Shown piece after piece: positions 13,779 to 24,047 of a DNA stretch of 64,000 nt (within the stretch, counting starts at the first letter, position 1; each line of letters begins with the position of its first letter). Location of the stretch: contig CBDEUH010000004.1 in assembly GCA_965243255.1 (NCBI GenBank), positions 2,666,001 to 2,730,000 of the forward strand. The letters are read 5' to 3'. Source of the stretch: Bin87 sp965243255 (GTDB lineage: Bacteria > Chloroflexota > Dehalococcoidia > Lucifugimonadales > UBA3495). The position numbers and the translations under genes were made by a program. The notes under the pieces are model-generated. The model was not told the DNA's origin and did no database searches. It was given only the letters and a program-made list of their open reading frames with translations.

Positions 13779-16538
13779 ATGACTACCGCGCCCCCGCAGC
13801 GAACCGGCGACGATTACAACCCGCGACCCATCGAAGACGAGATGCGGGAGTCGTATCTGTCCTATGCCATGTCGGTCATCGTGTCCCGGGCCCTGCCCGA
13901 CGTGCGCGACGGACTCAAGCCGGTGCAGCGCCGGATTCTCTACGCCATGCACGACATGGGCATCCGTCCCGGCAGCCAGTATCGCAAGAGCGCCCGCATC
14001 GTGGGCGAGGTGCTGGGCAAGTTCCATCCCCACGGCGACAGTTCCGTGTACGACGCCCTGGTGCGCATGGCCCAGCCCTTCTCCATGCGGACGCCCCTGA
14101 TTGACGGCCAGGGAAACTTCGGCAGCATCGACGGCGACCCGCCGGCTGCCATGCGCTACACCGAGGCGCGCCTCACCGCCATCGCCGACGAGATGCTGGC
14201 CGACATCGACCAGCAGACGGTGGACTTCTCCGACAACTTTGACGACTCCATCAAGGAGCCGCAGGTGCTGCCCTCCCGGATGCCCAACTTGCTGGTCAAC
14301 GGATCGGCCGGCATCGCCGTGGGCATGGCCACCAATATGCCGCCCCACAACCTGGGGGAAATCTGCGACGCCATCTGCCACGTCATTGACCATCCGAACT
14401 GCGACGTTGACCAGCTGATGGCCATCGTGCCTGGGCCGGACTTTCCCACCTACGGCCGCATCCGGGGGGTCTCCGGCATCCGGGACATGTACGCCACGGG
14501 GCGGGGTCGCGTCATCATGGAGGCGGTAACCGAAATCGAGGAGATGCGCAACAACCGCCAGCGCATCGTGGTCAGCGAACTGCCCTTCCAGGTCAACAAG
14601 GCGACCCTGGTGGAGAAAATCGCCGGCCTGGTGCGCGACAAGACTATCGTAGGCATCTCGGACATCCGCGATGAGTCCGACCGCCGGGGCATCCGCGTGG
14701 TCATCGAGCTGTCCCGCAACGCGCAGGCTACGGTAATCCTGAACAACCTCTACAAGCGCACTGCTCTGCGTTCCTCTTTCAACGCCATCATGCTGGCCCT
14801 GGTGGACGGCCAGCCCCAGGAACTGCCGCTGAAAGAACTCATCCGCAACTTCATCCTGCACCGGGAAGAGGTCATCCGCCGGCGCACCGAGTACCAGCTG
14901 GGCCGGGCTCGCGACCGGGCCCACATCGTGGAGGGGCTGCTCAAGGCGCTGGACGCCATCGACGCCATCATCGAGACCATCCGCAACAGCCAGGACGTGG
15001 AAACCGCGCGCAACAATTTGGTGCAGCAGTTCGACCTCTCCGAGATTCAGGCCCAGGCCATCCTGGACATGCAGTTGCGTCGCCTGGCCGCCCTGGAACG
15101 CCAGCGCCTGGACGAGGAGTACAACGACCTGCTGGCCACCATCGCCCGCCTGGAAGACCTGCTCCAGAACCCCCAGAAGATCCGCAACGAAATCAAGCGG
15201 GAAACCCGCGAAGTGAAGCGCAAGCACGCCGACGCCCGCCGCACCGTCATCGACGTTGCCGAGTTGCAGGAGCAGTCCATCGAGCAGTTCATCGTCCAGG
15301 AGGACGTGGTTGTTACCCTGAGCCAGCGGGGCTACATCAAGCGGGTGCCCATCAACACCTACCGCAACCAGCGCCGGGGCGGCAAGGGCGTCCGGGGCGC
15401 CAACAACCGCGACGACGACGTGGTGATGCAGATTGCGGTGCTCAACACCCACGACCAGCTGTTGTTCTTCACCAACAAGGGCCGGGTGTATCCCCTCAAC
15501 GTGTACGAAACGCCTAACGACACCGGGCGTACGGCCCGGGGCACGCTGCTGGTGAACCTGATACCGCTGCAACCCGGCGAGCAGGTGCAAACCATGCTGC
15601 CGGCCAACCGGGCCGAATACAATCACCTGTACGTTTTTGCCACTCGGCAGGGGAGGGTGAACGCGCTGCGCCCCGGCCAGCTGCAAAACCTGCGCAAGTC
15701 GGGTCTCATCGCGATGAAAATACAGGACGGCGACGAACTGATTGCCGTGCGTCCGGTAGCCAGCGAAGCGTCAATCGTGCTGGTGACCGAACAGGGGCAG
15801 GCCCTGCTGTGCCCGGTCGCCAGCATCCCCGAGCGCAACCGCAACGCCGCCGGGGTAATCGGCATGAAGTTCCGCAGCGAGTTCAACGGCCAGGACCGCG
15901 TGGTGGCCATGGACGTGGTCAACGACCCCGAGAACGAGTTTCTGCTGGTGGTCAGCGAGAAGGGCTACGGCAAGGCCACACCCCTCTGCAACAGCAGGGG
16001 CGAGCCGGTGTATCGCGAGACCAACCGGGGCGGTTTGGGCGTGAAAACGTTTGCCGTTGATCAGAGCGACAAGCCCACCGGGCCGGTGGTGGACGCCAAA
16101 ATCGTCAACGCCGCCGAAATGAACGAGGAAGAAGGACACGAGGTCTTCATCATCTCGGCCCAGGGCCAGGTGGTCCGGATAGACTTGGCCGAGGTCAAGG
16201 TGGTCAACACCCGCCAGACCAAGGGAGTCATCATCTGGCGGGAGCGCAGCGCCGACGACACCGTAGTGTCCATCTATTGCTTCCGCGCCACCGACTACAG
16301 CCAGGACGACCCGACGCGACAGAACGGCGCCGCCCCGGCCGCTGAGGCTACCGAGGCCGACGACACGGACTCGGTGCTGGCCCAGGCCGAAGCCGTAGCC
16401 GCCGAAGCCGACAGCTACTACGACGATGAAGCCGCCGACGGGCCGGACGAGGCCGATGCCGCCGACACTGACGGGGAAGACGACGAGGACGAAAACGCCC
16501 CCGACGCGCCGACCAACGGCCAGGCCCCGCTGCTGTAA
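13779..16538 (+). CDS. gyrA: DNA gyrase subunit A
   Basis: The 919-residue A subunit of DNA gyrase, which breaks and reseals DNA while the GyrB ATPase drives negative supercoiling. The catalytic tyrosine is Y127 in PAAMRYTEARL. The quinolone region HPHGDSSVYD (83-92) has Ser88 and Asp92 at the two classical resistance positions, i.e. the sensitive type. The GyrA box QRRGGKG lies in the C-terminal pinwheel (about residue 530), which marks gyrase rather than topoisomerase IV. The last 80 residues form an unusually acidic, Ala/Asp/Glu-rich tail. AAGGAG precedes the ATG. gyrB is not in the window. Confidence 0.97.
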   Translation: MTTAPPQRTGDDYNPRPIEDEMRESYLSYAMSVIVSRALPDVRDGLKPVQRRILYAMHDMGIRPGSQYRKSARIVGEVLGKFHPHGDSSVYDALVRMAQPFSMRTPLIDGQGNFGSIDGDPPAAMRYTEARLTAIADEMLADIDQQTVDFSDNFDDSIKEPQVLPSRMPNLLVNGSAGIAVGMATNMPPHNLGEICDAICHVIDHPNCDVDQLMAIVPGPDFPTYGRIRGVSGIRDMYATGRGRVIMEAVTEIEEMRNNRQRIVVSELPFQVNKATLVEKIAGLVRDKTIVGISDIRDESDRRGIRVVIELSRNAQATVILNNLYKRTALRSSFNAIMLALVDGQPQELPLKELIRNFILHREEVIRRRTEYQLGRARDRAHIVEGLLKALDAIDAIIETIRNSQDVETARNNLVQQFDLSEIQAQAILDMQLRRLAALERQRLDEEYNDLLATIARLEDLLQNPQKIRNEIKRETREVKRKHADARRTVIDVAELQEQSIEQFIVQEDVVVTLSQRGYIKRVPINTYRNQRRGGKGVRGANNRDDDVVMQIAVLNTHDQLLFFTNKGRVYPLNVYETPNDTGRTARGTLLVNLIPLQPGEQVQTMLPANRAEYNHLYVFATRQGRVNALRPGQLQNLRKSGLIAMKIQDGDELIAVRPVASEASIVLVTEQGQALLCPVASIPERNRNAAGVIGMKFRSEFNGQDRVVAMDVVNDPENEFLLVVSEKGYGKATPLCNSRGEPVYRETNRGGLGVKTFAVDQSDKPTGPVVDAKIVNAAEMNEEEGHEVFIISAQGQVVRIDLAEVKVVNTRQTKGVIIWRERSADDTVVSIYCFRATDYSQDDPTRQNGAAPAAEATEADDTDSVLAQAEAVAAEADSYYDDEAADGPDEADAADTDGEDDEDENAPDAPTNGQAPLL

Positions 16539-16549
16539 GGATAGCCCCC

Positions 16550-17230
16550 ATGCAACTGCTCATGGTTCACGGCTCCGGCCAGAACGAACTTACCTACCAC
16601 TACCAGACCGCACAGTTCGCCAACGCCGACTCCGTGAACCTGCCGGGCCATCCGGACGGCGAGCCGCGGGATACCATCGCCGGCTACGTGGACTGGCTGC
16701 GCGAGTATGCGGTGAGCAACGGCTACCCGCCCTTCGTCCTCTTCGGGCACTCCATGGGCGGCGCCGTCGCCCTGGACTATGCGCTGCGCTTCCCCCAGGA
16801 TCTGGCCGGCCTGGTCCTCATCGGCACCGGGGCCAGGCTGCGGGTCCATCCCGACTACCTGAACCGCTGCCTGGACGATGCCCAGTGGCGAGCCGAGGCT
16901 CCGGCTTACTACGAGGCCATCAACCTGGAGCTGGCACCGCAATTGGCAGCCCGCGCCCTGCAATCCGGCCCCATGGTCGAGCACAACGACCTTTTGGCCT
17001 GCGACAAGTTCGACGTGATGGAACGGGTCAAGGAAATCGCCATCCCGTCCCTGGTCATCGTGGGGGCCGACGACGTGATGACGCCGGTGCGCTACGCTGA
17101 ATACCTGGGCCGGGAGCTGCAGGACGCCGAAGTGGTGGTTGTCTCCGGCTCCGGCCACTTCGTAACCCTGGAACAGCCGGCAGCGGTCAACACTGCCATC
17201 GCCCGCTTTTTGGAGCGACTGCCCGGCTGA
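16550..17230 (+). CDS. Alpha/beta hydrolase
   Basis: A compact 226-residue alpha/beta-hydrolase. LLMVHGSGQNE gives the oxyanion-hole HG motif, FGHSMGGAVAL places the nucleophile at S68, the acid is in VGADDVMTP and the histidine in SGSGHFVTLEQP. The cap is small, which suggests an esterase or lipase on small substrates, but the substrate is unknown. It begins 11 bp after gyrA and is likely read from the same transcript. Confidence 0.85.
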   Translation: MQLLMVHGSGQNELTYHYQTAQFANADSVNLPGHPDGEPRDTIAGYVDWLREYAVSNGYPPFVLFGHSMGGAVALDYALRFPQDLAGLVLIGTGARLRVHPDYLNRCLDDAQWRAEAPAYYEAINLELAPQLAARALQSGPMVEHNDLLACDKFDVMERVKEIAIPSLVIVGADDVMTPVRYAEYLGRELQDAEVVVVSGSGHFVTLEQPAAVNTAIARFLERLPG

Positions 17231-17276
17231 CGAACCCGGCCAACCCAGCCCGGTTAGTGGGAAGCCGGATTGATGG

Positions 17277-17282
17277 TATTAT
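17277..17282 (+). promoter_or_regulatory. Candidate -10 element for the CM-TrpRS-like gene
   Basis: TATTAT lies about 34 bp before the ATG at 17316 in an 85-bp gap after the hydrolase gene. A -35 of TTAGTG type (17254-17259) would have 17 bp spacing but is weak. It could separate the fusion gene and trpS from the gyrA unit. Confidence 0.3.
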
Positions 17283-17315
17283 GGGGTCATCCGAGTTCAA
17301 CCCCGGTTGACCGCA

Positions 17316-19520
17316 ATGACTACCGCCCAGTCTTACACGCCTGACGCGCACCGGCTGGCTGTCTCGCTGGCCGCAATCTATGCTGACCATCCCGACGCGG
17401 TGGGTCTGCCGGCAGCCCGCCGCATCGCGGTAACCGCCGCTGAGCTGGCCGAGTCGGACTCAACCACCGACGCCGCAATAGTCAGCGCGGCCGCCCTGTT
17501 TCACCTGGCCGGCCGGCCCGACGCCTCCGACCGTGCCGGGGATTCTGCCGCCATCGCCGCCGCCTGGCTGCGCGGAGCCGCCGCGCCGGAGCAGTTTGTG
17601 GCCGCAGTACGCGATGCCGTGTTGGGGGCTTGGGATGCAGCCTCCGGCGACGCCAATGGGAGGTTGCTTTGGCACGCCGCGCAACTGGACCTGGTCAGGG
17701 TCGAGCGGCACTCCGATTACCTGAAGGACGTGCCTTCGGCCGGACGCCGGCGGGAGCAATACCTGGCTGCCTACCGCCGCGACTGCCTGATGCCGGCCCT
17801 GGGACTGGGGGAACGCCTGACCATGCCGGAGGCGGTAAGCATCTGCGACCAGGCAATGCCCCGGCTGGCCGCCTGGCTGGATGAACAGCCGGCGACGCTG
17901 GCGCCTGCCGACTGGCGACGCCTGGCGGAAGTTTCCCAGGTTGAGCGGGGCGTAAGCCGGCTGCTGGCCGGCGAAGACCCGGCGCAAGTTCGCGCCGAAG
18001 TGCCCGGCGGCGGCTTGCCCTACGCCGAGTATCGCGGACGCCAGCGGGCCATCATAGCCGGCAGCCACGACCAGATCCTGGAGCTGACCCACGCCCGCAT
18101 CGAAGCCTCCCGCAACGTGGCGGCGGAGAAATACCTGGAAAGCGACACCATCCACAAGCCGGCGGTAGAGGAAAACCTGTTCGTGAACGCACGCCGCCGG
18201 GCCCGTCAGCTTGGGCTGTCGCCGGAAACCGCCGAGGACATCGCCCGGCTGCTGCTGTCCAACGCCCGGGAAGTCCAGGAGCGGACCCTGAACGACATCG
18301 CCCAGCGCCTCAGTCGTCTGCACGGGCAAATCCTGGACGCCGATTCTCCCGAAACCAGTGCGGAGGAGGCCGACATCGCCATCCCGTCGCTGGTGGTGCG
18401 TTCCGGCGACCAGCCGCTGGCTCGGGAAAATGAACTGGTCAAAGAATTGCGAATTACCGGCCTGAACGAGGCGTACCCGGAGCAGAGAGCGCGATTCGTG
18501 CAATGGTTTGAGGAGCCGCATCCCTATATGTTGACTGGTCAAGTGGTGGGCAGCCGGGACGCCGACCTGTTCATGCAGGCGCTGGCGGATGGCGAACGGT
18601 GCAAGATTGTCGCCGGCATGTCAACGGATGGGCCGATGCACCTGGGCCACATGACGCTGGGAAAACTGTTGATTTACTTCCAGTCGTTGGGCGCCGAGGT
18701 CGTTCTGAGCTTCCGGGACGAATCCGACTCTCGCGAGGCGGCTCGCCGGAATATGCTGGACCGCCTGCTGATACTGGCCGCCGGCGGCCTGGACCTGCAC
18801 CGCGCCGACGCTTACCTGCAACTGGATCGCTCGGCCATCATGGCAACCGCCTTCGAGCTGGGACAAGCGACCCCGCTGAGCCTGCTCAACTCGGCGCTGG
18901 GACTGCGCCTGAACAGCAGCGCCACCGATACCTTCCTGCCCCTGCTGCGCCTGGCCGACATCCTGCACAGCCAGCGGCCAGAGTACGGCGGCCCCTGCCG
19001 CACGCTGGTCATCGATGGCATCGGCGGCGACGTGTTCGTCCGCATGGCCCGCAACGTCGCCGACCGCTTCGGCTTCGTCAGGCCCTCGGCCCTGTACCTG
19101 CGCATGTTGCGCGGCCTCACCACCTACCAGGACCCGACGACGGGCAGCGCGGTGGAGATTATGACCAACGCCGTACCTCAAGGCAGCATCGCCTACGACG
19201 ACCCTGCCGACGACATCCGCCGTCGCATCGGTCGCGCCTACACCGGCGGGCGGCAGACCCTGGCCGAGCAGCGGGAAAAGGGCGGCAACCCCGACCCTCG
19301 GATTTGCAGCGTCTCCAGCCTTCACGCCTTTCACGCCACGCCGCAAGCCGACGCCTACGCCGACCTGCAGGCCAGGTGCCGTTCCGGTGAGCTGCTCTGC
19401 GGCGAATGCAAGGCGTCCGCCGCCGACAACCTGCTAGAATACCTGGGACGCAACCGGCAAACGCGGGACGACCTGCCGGAAACGGTGCGACTGCGGGCCC
19501 GCGCCCAGGCCGGCCTCTGA
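17316..19520 (+). CDS. Fusion of a helical domain, a chorismate-mutase-like domain and an archaeal-type TrpRS-like domain
   Basis: A 734-residue protein (numbering from ATG 17316; a TTG three codons earlier is possible). Residues 1-240 are helical and look like a degenerate HD-type domain (VSAAALFHLAGRPD in place of a metal-binding HD). Residues 251-327 fit the AroQ chorismate-mutase fold. Against my recollection of the E. coli enzyme the alignment has no gap from E52 to Q88: R28, K39, E52 and Q88 are kept (R261, K272, E285, Q321), while D48, R51 and S84 become K, V and A. Residues about 400-730 resemble archaeal/eukaryotic tryptophanyl-tRNA synthetase: MHLGHM (441-446) is the HIGH motif and AYTGGRQTLAEQREKGGN matches the AFSGGRDTIEEHR region. 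KMSAS becomes IMTNA (615-619), so both the lysine and the serines are lost. It may sense or convert chorismate or tryptophan. trpS follows after 57 bp. Confidence 0.7.
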   Translation: MTTAQSYTPDAHRLAVSLAAIYADHPDAVGLPAARRIAVTAAELAESDSTTDAAIVSAAALFHLAGRPDASDRAGDSAAIAAAWLRGAAAPEQFVAAVRDAVLGAWDAASGDANGRLLWHAAQLDLVRVERHSDYLKDVPSAGRRREQYLAAYRRDCLMPALGLGERLTMPEAVSICDQAMPRLAAWLDEQPATLAPADWRRLAEVSQVERGVSRLLAGEDPAQVRAEVPGGGLPYAEYRGRQRAIIAGSHDQILELTHARIEASRNVAAEKYLESDTIHKPAVEENLFVNARRRARQLGLSPETAEDIARLLLSNAREVQERTLNDIAQRLSRLHGQILDADSPETSAEEADIAIPSLVVRSGDQPLARENELVKELRITGLNEAYPEQRARFVQWFEEPHPYMLTGQVVGSRDADLFMQALADGERCKIVAGMSTDGPMHLGHMTLGKLLIYFQSLGAEVVLSFRDESDSREAARRNMLDRLLILAAGGLDLHRADAYLQLDRSAIMATAFELGQATPLSLLNSALGLRLNSSATDTFLPLLRLADILHSQRPEYGGPCRTLVIDGIGGDVFVRMARNVADRFGFVRPSALYLRMLRGLTTYQDPTTGSAVEIMTNAVPQGSIAYDDPADDIRRRIGRAYTGGRQTLAEQREKGGNPDPRICSVSSLHAFHATPQADAYADLQARCRSGELLCGECKASAADNLLEYLGRNRQTRDDLPETVRLRARAQAGL

Positions 19521-19577
19521 TCATTCAGCCTGCCGGCGGCGGCTGCGTACCGCATTTCCATCCAGGAGACCACTGCC

Positions 19578-20594
<1,017 letters not shown>

Positions 20595-20645
20595 CGTAAA
20601 GACAAGAACCGCAGATACACCTGGCATTGCATCGGAGGGAACGAT

Positions 20646-21878
20646 ATGGCAGGCAATCCACGCGACAAGTACTGCATCGTCGGCGTCGGCGAAACCGAAT
20701 ACAGCCGCGCCTCGGGCCGCACCACCCGCGCCCTGGGCGCCGAGGCCATCCGCAACGCAATCAACGACGCCGGCCTGACTCCCGACCAGGTGGACGGGAT
20801 GCTCAGCTACCACGGGGGCGACTCCACGCCCTCCACGTCCATCCAGTACGACCTGGGCATCCGGCCCAACTTCTACATGGACTGCTCCGGCGGCGGGTCC
20901 TCCACGGAGGCGCTGGTCGGCCTGGCCATCGGCGCCATCGAAGCCGGCATGTGCGACGTGGTGGCCATCTTCCGCTCGATGAACGGCTACTCCAACATCC
21001 GCATCGGCGGCACCGGCGCCCGCGCGTCGGCTCCCATCGGCGGCCTGGACCTGATGAAACGACCCTACGGACTCATCAGCGCCGTGCAGCAGTTCGCCTA
21101 CACCTTCACCCGCCACATGGCCGAGTACGGCGTCAAGAGCGAAGACCTGGCCGCCATCAAGGTGGCCCACTCCAACCACGCCTCCAACAACCCCAAGGCG
21201 CTGATGAAGCACCGGGTAACCGTGGACGACGTGATGAACTCCCGCTGGATTATCCGCCCGGTGGCCCACCTGCTGGACTGCTGCCTGGAAACCGACAACG
21301 CCACCTGCGTCATCGTTACCTCCGCCGAGCGCGCCAAAGACCTGAAGCACAAGCCCATCTACATCAAGGGTGTGCAGGGCCGGGGCACCAAGCCGGGCGG
21401 CGATTTCCACTACCAGCACGGCCCCATCACCCGCGTGGCCGGCCACTACATCGCTCCTCGCATCTTCGAGCTGGCCGGTGTGAAGCACGAGGACGTTGAC
21501 ATCACGGGCTGCTACGACGCCTTCACCTACACCGTCCTGCTCCAGTTCGAGGACTACGGCTGGTGCGAAAAGGGCGAGGGCAAGGACTACGTAACCAGCG
21601 GCATCATCAGCCTGGGCGGCAAACGTCCCAACAACCTCAGCGGCGGGCACCTCTGCGAGGGCTACACCCACGGCATGAACATGGTCATCGAGAACGTCCG
21701 CCAGCTGCGCGGCACCGTTGACTGCTATTGCTCGGGCGCGGCGGAGGGAGACCACTCCTACGACTACACCGAGGAGGGCGGATGCCGCCAGGTCAAGGAC
21801 GCCAAGATCAGCATGAACATGGGCTGGGGCACCCCGGCCGTCGGCAGCTCCCTAATCATGGGCAACGTCCTCAACTAA
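20646..21878 (+). CDS. Thiolase-like protein (SCP2-thiolase/Ltp2-type)
   Basis: A 410-residue thiolase-fold protein of the lipid-transfer/SCP-x thiolase group. It opens with YCIVGVGETEYSR, has FYMDCSGGGSSTEAL where C80 could be the thiolase nucleophile, and NLSGGHLCEGYTHGMN near the usual C-terminal histidine motif. It lies 15 bp before a DUF35 OB-fold/zinc-ribbon gene. Such pairs either cleave 3-ketoacyl-CoA or, in the Ltp2-ChsH2 type, act as retro-aldolases on acyl-CoA thioesters in sterol side-chain breakdown. Which of the two applies cannot be settled here. GGAGG precedes the ATG. The neighbouring acetamidase and CoA transferases also point to acyl-CoA catabolism. Confidence 0.85.
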   Translation: MAGNPRDKYCIVGVGETEYSRASGRTTRALGAEAIRNAINDAGLTPDQVDGMLSYHGGDSTPSTSIQYDLGIRPNFYMDCSGGGSSTEALVGLAIGAIEAGMCDVVAIFRSMNGYSNIRIGGTGARASAPIGGLDLMKRPYGLISAVQQFAYTFTRHMAEYGVKSEDLAAIKVAHSNHASNNPKALMKHRVTVDDVMNSRWIIRPVAHLLDCCLETDNATCVIVTSAERAKDLKHKPIYIKGVQGRGTKPGGDFHYQHGPITRVAGHYIAPRIFELAGVKHEDVDITGCYDAFTYTVLLQFEDYGWCEKGEGKDYVTSGIISLGGKRPNNLSGGHLCEGYTHGMNMVIENVRQLRGTVDCYCSGAAEGDHSYDYTEEGGCRQVKDAKISMNMGWGTPAVGSSLIMGNVLN

Positions 21879-21893
21879 CTGCGGAGAACCACC

Positions 21894-22409
21894 ATGCCGA
21901 ACTACACCTATCGGGGCATCACCCTGAGCATCCCCGACAACGATTCCGAGTACAAGGGCTACTTCGAGGCCGCCGGCGAGGGCCGCCTGGTGGTCAAGAA
22001 GTGCGTCGACTGCGGCCTGCTGCGGGGCGAACCGGGGCCGGCCTGCCCCTGGTGCACGTCCATCAACTGGGAGTGGCAGCAGGTATCCGGCAAGGGCACC
22101 ATCTACTCCTACCAGGTGGTCGCCCACACCGTGATTCCCAGCTTCCGCGACCTTACGCCCTTCGCCATCGTGCTGGTGGAGCTGGACGAGCAGCGCGGCC
22201 ATCCCAGCGAGTTTGACGGCCTGCGCATCACCGGCAACCTGGTGGACGCTCAGTTCAACATGGAGAAGGAGGAAAACGTCGGCATCGGCAAGCGCGTCGA
22301 GGTAGCCTTCCAGCCCGTATCAGAGGGCTTTATGATGCCCCAATGGCGGCTGATTGACGAGCCGGACGATGCGGCCTTCACCTGGTCACACGAGGCGCCG
22401 GCGGGGTAA
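21894..22409 (+). CDS. Zn-ribbon/OB-fold DUF35 protein
   Basis: A 171-residue DUF35 protein: an N-terminal rubredoxin-like zinc ribbon with C37, C40, C51 and C54 (KKCVDCGLLRGEPGPACPWC) followed by an OB-fold (GTIYSYQVVAHTV, FAIVLVELDEQ). DUF35 proteins bind the thiolase-like partner and hold the acyl-CoA substrate in place. It lies 15 bp after the thiolase-like gene, so the two are almost surely one complex. It ends convergent to the SnoaL-like gene, 4 bp away. Confidence 0.88.
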   Translation: MPNYTYRGITLSIPDNDSEYKGYFEAAGEGRLVVKKCVDCGLLRGEPGPACPWCTSINWEWQQVSGKGTIYSYQVVAHTVIPSFRDLTPFAIVLVELDEQRGHPSEFDGLRITGNLVDAQFNMEKEENVGIGKRVEVAFQPVSEGFMMPQWRLIDEPDDAAFTWSHEAPAG

Positions 22410-22413
22410 TCAA

Positions 22414-22830
22414 CTAACCGGCCGACCGCCACATTTCGTAGCCGATTTCCTTGCTGATTAACCCGCCGCGCATCTCGAAGATGTGGACCAGGCGCATCTC
22501 GACCTGGGTGCCCGGCTGCAGCGGCAGGTAGCCCTCACCGGTCAGGCGGAACCGCACCACGCTGTCGTCTACCACCCGGTCCTCGGTGGCGAAGCGTTGC
22601 AGTGTCTCGAACTCCACGTCCTCCATCTTGGCGAACATCTGGGTGTAGTTGTCGGCCACGGCGCGCTTGCCCTCAAAACGCAGCCCGCGGGCCGGCGCTT
22701 CCCACACCACGTCGTCGGTGTAGAGGTCCAGGGCGGCCTCCACTTCGTTGGTGGCTTCCGAGTGGAAATGGGCTTCCACGGCGGCCAGGTTGGCGGCGAT
22801 GATGTCGGGGTTCTGAGTGGCGGAGGACAT
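22414..22830 (-). CDS. SnoaL-like (NTF2-fold) protein
   Basis: A 138-residue NTF2-like alpha+beta barrel protein read on the minus strand from ATG 22830-22828. The pattern AHFHSEATNEVEAALDLYTD followed by DVVWEAPARGLRFEGKRAVADNY is typical of SnoaL-like polyketide-cyclase-fold proteins. Members can be small hydratases, isomerases or binding proteins; no substrate can be assigned. A longer open frame upstream exists but the family starts at this methionine. It lies between acyl-CoA and amide genes and is divergent from the acetamidase gene. Confidence 0.8.
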   Translation of the reverse strand: MSSATQNPDIIAANLAAVEAHFHSEATNEVEAALDLYTDDVVWEAPARGLRFEGKRAVADNYTQMFAKMEDVEFETLQRFATEDRVVDDSVVRFRLTGEGYLPLQPGTQVEMRLVHIFEMRGGLISKEIGYEMWRSAG

Positions 22831-22935
22831 GGCGGCGGCTCCTCTCAATAGGTGCGATTGTTGACACGTTCGGGGGCCGCCGGTAGCATCGGGCCAGGCG
22901 GCCACGGGTTCAGCGCGGCCGGGGAGGGAATACCC

Positions 22936-24045
22936 ATGCAGAGCATTACCATCGACCGCAGCAAGTCCCTGCGCGAGGAGTCTAACACAGGCCATAACCG
23001 CTGGCATCCCGACATCCCGCCGGTGGTGGAGGTTGACCAGGGCGAGGAGGTTACGCTGGAGACCCGCGACGCGTTTGACGGCCAGATGCGTCCCGGCGTA
23101 ACCGAGGCCGATTTCCCCGGCATGGACGCCGGCGTCATTCACCCCCTCACCGGGCCGGTGGCGGTGAAGGGCGCGGAACCGGGCGACCTGCTGGAAGTGG
23201 AGTTCGTGGACATCCAGCCGCAGCCCTACGCCTTCAGCGTCATTTTCCCCGGCTTCGGCTTCCTGCGCGACGTTTTCACCGACCCGTTCATGGTGCACTG
23301 GAACATCGCCGACGGCTACGCCACCTCCGACCAGATCCCCGGCGTCCGCGTGCCTGGAGCGTCGTTCATGGGGGTTTCCGGCGTTGCACCGTCCCACGGG
23401 CAGCTTGAGGCTTGGACGCGACGGGAGGCGGAGTTGGCGGAGCGCGGCGGCGTGGCGTTGCCACCGGACGTGGCCGGCGCGGTTCCGGTGTCAGGCGTCG
23501 GCGCGACCCACGGCATCCGCACGCTGCCGCCCCGGGAGAACGGCGGGAACTTCGACGTCAAACAGCTATCCACCGGCGCCAAGTTGCTGCTGCCGGTGGC
23601 CGTGGACGGCGCGCTGTTCTCCACCGGCGACGGCCACTTTGCCCAGGGCGACGGCGAAGTCTGCGTAACCGCCGTGGAAATGGGCGCAACCTGCACCGTT
23701 CGGTTCCGCCTGCTGAAAGGCGAGGCGGCGCGCCACAACATCAGCTGGCCCCGATTCAGCCGGGAGGACTACTACATCGCGCCGGAGTGGGCTGCGCCTC
23801 GCCGTTTCGTCGCCACCATGGGGATGCCGGTAACCGACGACGGGGTGAACGACGGCGAAAACGTGACCCTGGCCTGCCGCAACGCCATCCTGAACATGAT
23901 CGACCTGCTGCAGGAACGGGGGTTCACCCGCAACCAGGCCTACGTAATCTGCAGCGTGGCCGTGGACCTGAAGGTGAGCAACGTGGTGGACGTGCCCAAC
24001 TACACCGTGTCCGCGTTCCTACCGGAGGACCTGTTTGTTGGGTAG
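22936..24045 (+). CDS. Acetamidase/formamidase family protein
   Basis: A 369-residue FmdA/AmdA-fold protein. The segment GVIHPLTGPVAVKGAEPGDL and the GAKLLLPVAVDGALFSTGDGHFAQGDGEVCV stretch (about residues 215-246) are the signature of this family, which hydrolyses formamide or short amides. ATG 22936 is supported by GGAGGG upstream and by the family start; an in-frame start at 22852 only adds a Gly-rich leader. The gene ends 2 bp from the convergent CoA transferase gene. The substrate could be any small amide. Confidence 0.88.
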   Translation: MQSITIDRSKSLREESNTGHNRWHPDIPPVVEVDQGEEVTLETRDAFDGQMRPGVTEADFPGMDAGVIHPLTGPVAVKGAEPGDLLEVEFVDIQPQPYAFSVIFPGFGFLRDVFTDPFMVHWNIADGYATSDQIPGVRVPGASFMGVSGVAPSHGQLEAWTRREAELAERGGVALPPDVAGAVPVSGVGATHGIRTLPPRENGGNFDVKQLSTGAKLLLPVAVDGALFSTGDGHFAQGDGEVCVTAVEMGATCTVRFRLLKGEAARHNISWPRFSREDYYIAPEWAAPRRFVATMGMPVTDDGVNDGENVTLACRNAILNMIDLLQERGFTRNQAYVICSVAVDLKVSNVVDVPNYTVSAFLPEDLFVG

Positions 24046-24047
24046 GG

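Noticed and set aside
13743..15686. 647-codon minus-strand frame opposite gyrA
   Set aside because: gyrA has a full set of motifs on the plus strand; the minus frame reads as Val/His/Gly-rich sequence without domains.
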